Shown here piece after piece: positions 1 to 5,301 of a stretch of DNA of 5,301 nucleotides. Every line of letters starts with the position of its first letter. The first letter of the stretch is position 1. The notes under the pieces are model-generated. The model ran no database searches. It worked only from the letters and a program-made list of their open reading frames with translations, and was not told the DNA's origin. Position numbers and translations under genes: made by a program. The DNA is from Planctomycetota bacterium (GTDB lineage: Bacteria; Planctomycetota; Planctomycetia; Pirellulales; UBA1268), in assembly GCA_003670825.1 (NCBI GenBank), contig QWQL01000089.1, positions 1 to 5,301 of the forward strand, written 5' to 3'.

Positions 1-398
1 CCCGTGCCGAGCGGGCCGCCCCAGTCGTGCATCACCAGGGAAAAACGGCCCACGCCGAGCTCTGCGAGCAGCTCTTCGAGGTGCCCGATGCGATCGTCGG
101 CCCGAAAGAAGACGTCCGCCGGCTGTTCGGAAAGGCCGCACCCCACGTGATCGGGCACGATCACCCGGTACTCGTCTCGCAGGGCGGCGATGACGTTCCG
201 GAACAGGAAGCCCCAGGTTGGGTTGCCGTGCAGGCAGACGACCACGGGGCCGCTGCCCTCGTCGACGTAGTGCATGCGGTGGCCGTGTTGTCCGCCGGTG
301 GGCGTGCCGCGCCCTACCGTGATGAACCGCGACCGAAAGGGGTAGAGGGGCCCGAATGGGAGCGATGGGCCACGGTCGTTGGGCTGGGCTGCGGTCAT
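1..398 (-). CDS. oleB: OleB-like alpha/beta hydrolase, probable beta-lactone decarboxylase (3' part missing)
   Basis: Translating the minus strand from the ATG at 398 gives 132 codons that remain open at position 1. OleB proteins decarboxylate the beta-lactone made by OleC to a cis-olefin. The visible half is the N-terminal alpha/beta hydrolase core of the haloalkane dehalogenase branch. YPFRSRF (19-25) and RMHYVDEGSG (41-50) form the leading strands. HGNPTW (57-62) is the oxyanion-hole loop. VPDHVGCGLSEQP (81-93) is typical of OleB. HDWGG (124-128) is the nucleophile elbow with Asp125 as nucleophile. The catalytic His and acid lie beyond the window. Between residues 26 and 41 a Gly/Thr-rich stretch seems longer than usual. 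398 is the only ATG between the in-frame TAG of oleA and the conserved core (the next is Met42). No good Shine-Dalgarno precedes it. Sequence alone also fits a haloalkane dehalogenase, since Asn59 and Trp126 are shared. Position after oleA makes OleB the better call. Fusion to OleC beyond position 1 is possible. Confidence 0.85.
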   Translation of the reverse strand, partial: MTAAQPNDRGPSLPFGPLYPFRSRFITVGRGTPTGGQHGHRMHYVDEGSGPVVVCLHGNPTWGFLFRNVIAALRDEYRVIVPDHVGCGLSEQPADVFFRADDRIGHLEELLAELGVGRFSLVMHDWGGPLGT

Positions 399-425
399 GG
401 TGAGATCATGGGCCCCGACCGGCGA

Positions 426-1487
426 CTACCACTTGAAACCAAGGAACCGCGCGTTGAGCCCGCTACCAAATGCGGTGAGCAGCACCTTCTCTCCGGGCTG
501 AATCTTCTTTTCCTCCGCGCCGATCGCCAGCGCCGCCGGCAAGGCTGCCGACACCATGTTGCCGTAGCGGTTGTAGATGGCGAAGTCTTTGTCGAAGTCG
601 AGCCCCATCTCGCGATAGAAGGCCTCGTTGACCTGCCGGCCAACCTGATGGCAGAAGACGTGATCGACGTGCTCCTTGGACCACCCGAGTGCCGCGGTGA
701 CGTCGGGGAACGCGCGGCCGCCGAGCTTCGCCGCCGCGATCATCAACTGGGCCGCGTCGGAGGTCATGATGGGTGCGATCTCCTCACCTTGACCGACGCT
801 GAAGTCACCGTTGCCGATGCAGAGCTGGTGATGCTGCGAGGCCGACCGGGCCACGCCGCCGACGAATGCGTGGCCGCCGTTCGAGATGCTGTCGTGGCAG
901 AGCACAGCGGCCACCGCGCCGCAGCCGAGCGTCAGCGTGGGGAGCATCTGCAGGATCTTCTCTCGGGTGATGTCGGGGTCGCTCAGCAGTTGGTCGCACG
1001 TGGTGTGGACCACCTTGGAGATGTTCTCCCCGGAGCAGATGATGCCTGCCTTCACGGTTCCCGCCTCGATGAGATGCGATAGCATGATCAGGCCATCACT
1101 GAAGCCGATGCAGGCGTTGGTGATGTCGAGCGCCAGTGATTCCTCGGGAATGCCGAGGGCATGGTGCACCAGGCAGGCGGTGGCAGGCTCGAAGAAGTCG
1201 CGAGACACCGAGCAGTTGATCAGGGCGCCGATCTGATCAGGGCGAAACCCCGAGCGGTCGAGGGCCTCGCGGGCGGCGACGGTGGCCACGGAACTCGGGG
1301 TGACGTCCGTCGGCCAGATGCCGCGGGTGCTCACGCCACTGACCCGCTCCAGCGTGCCGACTGGGATCCGGAGCCGTTCGTAGACCGGGGCGATCCGCTC
1401 TTCGATCTCAGCGGACGACAGCAGGGTGGTGGGGAAATTAAGGCCGAACGACTCCAGGCGGACATGCTTGAACCGAAACGAAATCAT
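426..1487 (-). CDS. oleA: OleA: head-to-head acyl-CoA condensing enzyme of long-chain olefin biosynthesis
   Basis: OleA is a cytoplasmic thiolase-superfamily enzyme that condenses two long-chain fatty acyl-CoAs without decarboxylation, giving a 2-alkyl-3-keto acid. The 353-residue protein has the expected family length. Residues recognised against Xanthomonas OleA: Cys126 in NACIGF is the acyl-accepting nucleophile (Cys143 there); Glu100 in SVSRDFFEPATA matches the base Glu117; His280 in CHQVGRQ matches His285; Asn310 in YNRYGN matches Asn315. GCG (188-190) and the closing GSGLN (341-345) followed by a C-terminal Trp also match. The SRD-x-x-EP block separates OleA from FabH, which lacks this glutamate. 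The ATG at 1487 is preferred because of its Shine-Dalgarno and because the protein then begins ISFRFKHVRLESFG, like other OleA N-termini. The TAG stop is followed after 27 bases by the OleB-like gene in the same frame, which supports an ole operon. Chain length and product cannot be read from the sequence. Confidence 0.92.
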   Translation of the reverse strand: MISFRFKHVRLESFGLNFPTTLLSSAEIEERIAPVYERLRIPVGTLERVSGVSTRGIWPTDVTPSSVATVAAREALDRSGFRPDQIGALINCSVSRDFFEPATACLVHHALGIPEESLALDITNACIGFSDGLIMLSHLIEAGTVKAGIICSGENISKVVHTTCDQLLSDPDITREKILQMLPTLTLGCGAVAAVLCHDSISNGGHAFVGGVARSASQHHQLCIGNGDFSVGQGEEIAPIMTSDAAQLMIAAAKLGGRAFPDVTAALGWSKEHVDHVFCHQVGRQVNEAFYREMGLDFDKDFAIYNRYGNMVSAALPAALAIGAEEKKIQPGEKVLLTAFGSGLNARFLGFKW

Positions 1488-1713
1488 CAAGTGCTCCTGA
1501 CTGACCCGGACGTTCATCGACGCGCGGCCCTGAGCCGTCACGGAACGTCTCCCGGGCACGCAGCGAGGCGGACCAGGGTGGACCTTTTTTAGTGATCTCA
1601 GGATAATCGATTCTGCTGCAGGGCAGGAGATCGTGGGTTTTTCCGGAGCGCATTCTTCTGGGAAGGACCGCCCCCGGCCATGAAATCAGGCGGCTACGGC
1701 ACATCCCCCGCGG
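1488..1713. other. Intergenic region between the exporter genes and oleA
   Basis: This 226-base stretch separates the stop of the yhhJ-like gene from the oleA start. I see no gene with family-like sequence in it. No hairpin followed by a T-run is visible in the minus direction. The part from about 1583 to 1625 is AT-rich compared with its surroundings. It includes a run of six T on the plus strand (1585-1590) and the minus-strand sequence CGATTATCC, where GATTAT matches four of six bases of a -10 box but has no convincing -35 partner. The gap is far larger than the other junctions here, so an oleA promoter probably lies within it. That is an inference from spacing. Confidence 0.5.
1494..1498 (-). 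promoter_or_regulatory. Shine-Dalgarno site deciding the oleA start
   Basis: AGGAG on the minus strand stands six bases before the ATG at 1487. The frame is open further upstream with ATG codons at 1517 and 1559, but neither fits the family N-terminus. This site selects 1487. Confidence 0.8.
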
Positions 1714-2838
1714 TCAGCGGCTGGCCGCGATCGACGTGCGAAACCGGCTGAGCGCGTAGATGAAAAACGCCAGGCCGATCCCGCCGACGGCGGCGAACTG
1801 CGGCCAGACGATGTCGAGCCCGGCCCCGCGGAAGATGATTGCCTGGGCGAAGGTCACGAAGTGTCGCGACGGCAGCACGAGCGTGAGCCACTGGAGCCAC
1901 TCCGGCTGGCTCTCCACGGGCGTGCTGCCGCCGGAGAGCATCTGGAGCGTGAAGATCAGAAGAATGATCAGCAGCGCGAACTGGGCCATCGTGCGGGCCA
2001 CCGTGCCGAGAAAGATCCCCAGGGCGGTCGCGAAAAACAGGTAGAGCGTCACCCCCCCGAGGAACAGGGGGATCGAGCCCGCGATCGGCACCGCCAGCGC
2101 CCCCTTCACCACCACAAACAGCGAGATCGTGGCCGCGGTCAGGATTACCAGCCCGTTGGCCCAGACTTTGGCCAGGGCGATCTCCAGCGCTGTCAGCGGC
2201 ATCACCATCAGGTGCTCGAGCGTGCCGTGTTCCCGCTCGCGGATCAGGGCGGCCCCGGTCAGGATCACCGTCAGGAGGGTGATTTGGTTGATGATCGCCA
2301 CGATCCCGTTGAACCAGGTCGTGTCGCCGTTTGGGTTGAAGGCCTTGCGGATCACGAACTGCGTCGCGCCGGCGAGCCGCGAGTCGGACCGCTCGAGGTA
2401 GCGGGTCATCTCGTCGTTGAGGATCCGCTGGATGTAGGAGGCCCCGTTGCTCGCCTGAAACATCGCGGTGGCGTCGATGTTGACCTGTAGCTCGGTCCGC
2501 CGGCCGGCCCGGAGATCGGCCTCGAATCGCGGCGGCACCACGACAACGAATAGGAACCGGCCCTCGTCCATGGCGCGGTCGACCTGGTCGGGCCGGAGCG
2601 TGCCGGGGGGCTTGAACCGCGGCGGGTAGAAGCAGGCCGCGAGCTGCAGCGAGAGCTGCGACTGGTCCTCGTCGACGAAGGCAATCGTGGCGTTGTTGAC
2701 CTCCGAGGAGGTGCCGCGGGCCTGCGTGTAGATCGCCATCGTGAAGGCGTAGGCGACGAACACGACGAGCACCACGTCGCGCCGCAGGCTCCGCAGTTCT
2801 TTGACACCGAGCCAGAAGATGTTGGTGAGGCTCGGCAC
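1714..2838 (-). CDS. yhhJ: YhhJ-like ABC-2 type exporter permease
   Basis: This 374-residue inner-membrane protein is the partner permease of the preceding RbbA-like protein. It has the ABC-2 layout: TM1 (about 22-40), a large extracytoplasmic domain (about 43-175), then five TM segments (about 178-198, 225-247, 255-280, 285-303, 343-363). The intracellular motif REREHGTLEHLMVMPLT (200-216) is the ABC-2 coupling region. FNPNGDTTWF (167-176), LQMLSGGSTP (298-307) and FRGAGLDIVWPQF (336-348) match the conserved C-terminal half of the YhhJ family. The length is normal. The start is GTG at 2838, two bases after the upstream stop, with an AGGAGGA Shine-Dalgarno six bases before it. Translation is therefore probably coupled to the rbbA-like gene. 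Pairing with the upstream product would supply two membrane domains to two NBDs, giving a complete transporter, probably working with an HlyD-type adaptor. The substrate cannot be told. The family call is firm; the symbol is given by family resemblance. Confidence 0.93.
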   Translation of the reverse strand: MPSLTNIFWLGVKELRSLRRDVVLVVFVAYAFTMAIYTQARGTSSEVNNATIAFVDEDQSQLSLQLAACFYPPRFKPPGTLRPDQVDRAMDEGRFLFVVVVPPRFEADLRAGRRTELQVNIDATAMFQASNGASYIQRILNDEMTRYLERSDSRLAGATQFVIRKAFNPNGDTTWFNGIVAIINQITLLTVILTGAALIREREHGTLEHLMVMPLTALEIALAKVWANGLVILTAATISLFVVVKGALAVPIAGSIPLFLGGVTLYLFFATALGIFLGTVARTMAQFALLIILLIFTLQMLSGGSTPVESQPEWLQWLTLVLPSRHFVTFAQAIIFRGAGLDIVWPQFAAVGGIGLAFFIYALSRFRTSIAASR

Positions 2839-2840
2839 GC

Positions 2841-5301
2841 TCAGTCCTCCTGCCGCTTGAGGAGGAGCATCGACGCCGTGAGGAGCACCGGCACGAAGGC
2901 GGCCAGCGCCAGCGCGTCGGGGAGCAGGAGCCGGGCTCCGAGCCCCTTGGTGAAGGCTCCCACGCTGGCGTGCATGAAGTACGTGGTGGGCCAGAGGGTG
3001 CCCACGATCCGGGCGTTTCCCTCCAGCGTGGAGACGGGCTGGAGAAGGCCGGAGAACTGCGTCGTGGGGAGCATCGTCAGGATCGCGGTGACGAACACCG
3101 CCGCCACCTGGCTCTTCGTGAACGACGCGACCACCAGGCCAATCGCCGTGGTCGCCGTCACGTAGAGGAGAGCGCAGAGGGTGAGCATCGCCCCGCTGCC
3201 CTTGATCGGCACGCCAAAGACGAGCGTCGCGATGAGCATGAGAATCATGAAGTTGATCATCGCCACGGCCACGTAGGGAAGCTGCTTGCCGACCAGGAAC
3301 TCCAGCCGCGTCGTGGGCGTGACGTAGAAGTTGATGATCGAGCCGAGCTCCTTCTCCCGGACAACGCTGACCGCGGTGAGGATCGCCGGGAGCAGCACCA
3401 GCAGCAGCGGCGGGATGCTCGGCACGATCGCGTAGATGCTCTCGAACGAGGGGTTGTAGAGATACCGGGGCTCAACGGCCGCCACCCGCACCGTCGGATC
3501 GGGGCCGCGGGAGCTCGTTCGCACCCGCTCTTGAAGGGCGAGGAGGGCCACGCCCCGGGCGTACTGGGCGACCGTCTCGGCCCGGAACGGGTTCGCCCCG
3601 TCGATCAGCGCCGAGACCTCGGCCGCCGAACCCTTGGCCAGCTTGCGACCGAACTGATCCGGGATCTCCAGCGCCAGCGCGATGTCGTTGGCCCGAAGCC
3701 GCCGCTGAAGGTCGGTGAGATCGGCGATCGCGGGCTGCCGCTGGAAGGATCGCGACCCGGCGAAGGCGGCGAGGAAGTCGCGGCTGGCCGGCGTGCGGTC
3801 TTGGTCGAACTCCGCGTAGCGGACGTCTTCGACGTCGGTCGTGATGCCGAAGCCGAACACGAGCATCAGCAGGATCGAGCCCCCGAACGCGAAGGCGAGG
3901 CGGACCGGATCGCGGAGGATCTCGAGGGTCTCGCGATGCGCGTAGGCCAGCATTCGGGCGAGGGGCGGGGCCGCGTGCGGCGGTGGTGCGGCTGCCGATT
4001 CCGCCGCGAATCCGCTGGCGGCCGTGGCCACGGCCGCTTCCTCGGAGGCATGTGCGTCGGCGATGAAGCCGATGAAGGCTGCTTCGAGGTCATCACTGCC
4101 CCGCGATGCCACGAGGGCCGCGGGCGTGTCGCAGGCCAGCACGATACCGGCGTGCATCAGCGAGATCCGGTCGCATCGCAGGGCCTCGTTCATGAAGTGG
4201 GTCGAGATGAAGATCGTCACGTCTTGCCGACGCGAGAGGTCGACGAGCAGTTCCCAGAACTCGTCGCGGGCGATCGGATCGACGCCCGACGTGGGCTCGT
4301 CGAGGATCAGCATCTCCGGGGCGTGGATCACGGCAACGGCGAGCGAGAGCCGCTGCCGCACGCCGAGGGGCAACACCTCGGCGAGGTCGTCGAGGTGCAC
4401 CCCGAGGCCGAAGCGCGTCACCAGTTCATCGATCCGGGCCTGGGCCCGGTCGGCCGGCAGGTGGTACAGCCGCGCGTGGAGCCAGAGGTTCTGGCGGACG
4501 GTGAGCTCCGTGTAGAGTGAGAACGCCTGTGACATGTAGCCCACCCGCCGCCGGGTGTCGACGTTCGCGGCGTCGACCTTCTCCCCAAACAGGAACGCTT
4601 CCCCCTCCGTGGCCGGCAGCAGCCCCGTCAGCATTTTCATGGTGGTCGACTTGCCGCAGCCGTTGGAGCCGAGGAAGCCGAAGATTTCCCCGCGCCCGAT
4701 CTCGAAGGAGACGTCGTTCACCGCCGTGAACCCACCAAATCGCCGCGTGAGATGCGTGGCCACGATCGCCGGGCCCGCAGCGGTGGCCACCCGTGGGGGG
4801 ATCGTGAGCCGACCGCCCGTGCCCCGCTCATTCTCGGGGAGCAGGGCGACGAAGGTCTCCTCGAGCGACGTGGTACCAGTCCGCCGCTTCAACTCCGGCG
4901 GCGTGCCGGTGGCGAGGATGCGGCCCTTGTCCATGGCGATCAGCCAGTCGAACCGGGCGGCCTCGTCCATGTAGGCCGTGGCCACGATCACGCTCATCGC
5001 GGGGCGATCGCGACGGATGTCGTCGATCAGCGTCCAGAACTGTTGTCGCGAGAGCGGGTCGACGCCGGTCGTGGGCTCGTCGAGGATCAGCAGGTCGGGG
5101 TCGTGGACGAGCGCGGTGCAGAGCCCCACCTTCTGCTTCATGCCCCCCGAGAGTTTGCCGGCGGGGCGGTCGTGAAAGGGGGCGAGGCCGGTCGCCTCGA
5201 GCAGGCTGGCGATCCGCGTGCGCCGTTCCGCCGCCCGCTGGCCGAAGAGCCGGGCGAAGAAGTCGATGTTTTCAAAAACGCTCAGCTCCATCGAGAGGTT
5301 C
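2841..5301 (-). CDS. rbbA: RbbA-like ABC exporter protein: two ATPase domains fused to an ABC-2 membrane domain (5' end missing)
   Basis: This gene encodes an inner-membrane ABC exporter half that carries both nucleotide-binding domains (NBDs) and one permease domain, the RbbA/YhiH layout. The frame stays open through position 5301. The ATG at 5291 is internal, because the family motif around LSxxENIDFFARLFG spans it, so Walker A and the Q-loop of NBD1 lie outside. Counting from that ATG: NBD1 has signature LSGGM (47-51), Walker B LLILDE (67-72) and D-loop GVDP, but ATAYMDEA (104-111) where the H-loop histidine is expected. NBD2 (about 177-410) has Walker A GSNGCGKST (208-216), Q-loop near 255, a degenerate signature LPLGV (307-311), Walker B LILDE (328-332) and STH (363-365). 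An Ala/Pro-rich linker (about 411-444) leads to TM1 (465-483), a large external domain (484-618) and about five more TM segments. REKELGSIINFYVTP (645-659) is an ABC-2 hallmark. About 819 codons are visible; RbbA proteins are roughly 900. The substrate is unknown. The reported ribosome association of E. coli RbbA cannot be judged from sequence. Confidence 0.93.
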   Translation of the reverse strand, partial: NLSMELSVFENIDFFARLFGQRAAERRTRIASLLEATGLAPFHDRPAGKLSGGMKQKVGLCTALVHDPDLLILDEPTTGVDPLSRQQFWTLIDDIRRDRPAMSVIVATAYMDEAARFDWLIAMDKGRILATGTPPELKRRTGTTSLEETFVALLPENERGTGGRLTIPPRVATAAGPAIVATHLTRRFGGFTAVNDVSFEIGRGEIFGFLGSNGCGKSTTMKMLTGLLPATEGEAFLFGEKVDAANVDTRRRVGYMSQAFSLYTELTVRQNLWLHARLYHLPADRAQARIDELVTRFGLGVHLDDLAEVLPLGVRQRLSLAVAVIHAPEMLILDEPTSGVDPIARDEFWELLVDLSRRQDVTIFISTHFMNEALRCDRISLMHAGIVLACDTPAALVASRGSDDLEAAFIGFIADAHASEEAAVATAASGFAAESAAAPPPHAAPPLARMLAYAHRETLEILRDPVRLAFAFGGSILLMLVFGFGITTDVEDVRYAEFDQDRTPASRDFLAAFAGSRSFQRQPAIADLTDLQRRLRANDIALALEIPDQFGRKLAKGSAAEVSALIDGANPFRAETVAQYARGVALLALQERVRTSSRGPDPTVRVAAVEPRYLYNPSFESIYAIVPSIPPLLLVLLPAILTAVSVVREKELGSIINFYVTPTTRLEFLVGKQLPYVAVAMINFMILMLIATLVFGVPIKGSGAMLTLCALLYVTATTAIGLVVASFTKSQVAAVFVTAILTMLPTTQFSGLLQPVSTLEGNARIVGTLWPTTYFMHASVGAFTKGLGARLLLPDALALAAFVPVLLTASMLLLKRQED
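2845..2851 (-). promoter_or_regulatory. Shine-Dalgarno site for the yhhJ-like gene
   Basis: AGGAGGA on the minus strand lies inside the last codons of the rbbA-like gene, six bases before the GTG at 2838. It fixes the non-ATG start and indicates strong, coupled translation of the permease. Confidence 0.85.
4291..4312 (-). repeat. 22-base direct repeat, copy in NBD2 Walker B
   Basis: The 22 bases at 4291-4312 are identical to those at 5071-5092, exactly 780 bases (260 codons) apart. On the minus strand they encode LILDEPT, the Walker B and following residues of NBD2. The flanking GACGCC is also shared. This is an internal repeat from the duplicated ATPase domain, not a mobile element. Confidence 0.8.
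5071..5092 (-). repeat. 22-base direct repeat, copy in NBD1 Walker B
   Basis: Identical to 4291-4312. This copy encodes the Walker B LILDEPT of NBD1. The codons, including wobble positions, are the same in both domains. Confidence 0.8.

Noticed and set aside
1..398. Haloalkane dehalogenase as the primary call
   Set aside because: The motifs HGNPTW and HDWGG are compatible, but co-orientation 27 bases behind oleA and the PDHVGCGLSEQP segment favour OleB. The C-terminal residues needed to decide are outside the window.
27..1082. 351-codon plus-strand open frame
   Set aside because: It is antisense to oleA and the oleB-like gene, both of which carry intact catalytic motifs. It shows no recognisable family.
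426..1487. FabH (3-oxoacyl-ACP synthase III) identity
   Set aside because: The SVSRDFFEPATA block with its glutamate, the OleA-like C-terminus and the OleB-like neighbour favour OleA. FabH shares the Cys-His-Asn triad but not this glutamate.
1488..1559. Upstream oleA starts at 1559 or 1517
   Set aside because: The extra 24 residues are Arg/Ser-rich and unlike OleA N-termini. The Shine-Dalgarno at 1494-1498 points to 1487.
1571..1591. Possible terminator at the T6 run on the plus strand
   Set aside because: The GGACC words before it are direct repeats, not inverted, so no stem forms. No plus-strand gene would use it.
1636..1678. Possible hairpin (CCGGGG with CTCCGG, minus strand) after the yhhJ-like gene
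   Set aside because: Only a six-pair stem with one G-U pair and a loop of about 24 bases, followed by an A-run rather than a T-run in the minus direction.
2970..4520. 516-codon plus-strand open frame
   Set aside because: It lies wholly antisense to the rbbA-like gene. Its translation is Arg/Glu/His-rich without domain motifs, as expected from a high-GC shadow frame.
5289..5291. ATG at 5291 as the true start of the rbbA-like gene
   Set aside because: The frame continues upstream (Asn-Leu-Ser), the ATG falls within a conserved NBD1 segment, and a start here would remove Walker A.
1..5301. CRISPR arrays, tRNA or rRNA genes, insertion sequences, attachment sites
   Set aside because: No regularly spaced repeats, structural RNA signatures, transposase frames or terminal inverted repeats were seen. 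Apart from 1488-1713 and the short junctions the window is coding.

Overview
This is a GC-rich, gene-dense bacterial window. All four recognisable genes are read from the minus strand, so they are transcribed from position 5301 towards position 1. Both ends cut through a gene. The long plus-strand frames are antisense shadows of the minus-strand genes. High GC and the gene content do not fix the organism. The ole genes are known from Gammaproteobacteria, Actinobacteria, Planctomycetota, Verrucomicrobia and others. A GC-rich Planctomycetota or related Gram-negative fits, but this is a weak inference. A Gram-negative envelope is supported by the RbbA/YhhJ-type exporter.

Region 5301 to 1714 holds two consecutive genes of an RbbA-YhhJ type ABC exporter. 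The first (2841 to beyond 5301, 5' end missing) encodes two ATP-binding domains fused to an ABC-2 membrane domain. The second (1714-2838) encodes a separate YhhJ-like ABC-2 permease. They are 2 bases apart, and the second starts at GTG behind a strong Shine-Dalgarno sequence inside the end of the first. In related loci an HlyD-family membrane fusion protein (YhiI type) usually precedes them. Here it would lie beyond position 5301.

Region 1488-1713 is a 226-base intergenic stretch with no convincing gene, terminator or promoter. It contains a locally AT-rich island.

Region 1487 to 1 holds the start of an olefin-biosynthesis (ole) operon. OleA (426-1487) is a thiolase-fold enzyme that condenses two fatty acyl-CoAs head to head. 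The first 132 codons of an OleB-like alpha/beta hydrolase (398 to beyond 1) follow after 27 bases. OleA makes a beta-keto acid. OleD and OleC, not in the window, would convert it to a beta-lactone. OleB would decarboxylate the lactone to a long-chain cis-olefin. The next genes beyond position 1 are predicted to include oleC and oleD.

The points most worth a second look are the two unequal ATP sites predicted for the exporter, the placement of an exporter directly upstream of the hydrocarbon genes, and the unusual oleA-oleB junction. There the two genes share a reading frame with one TAG between them, and a five-codon frame overlaps the oleB start. Nothing here is clearly a wholly new system.
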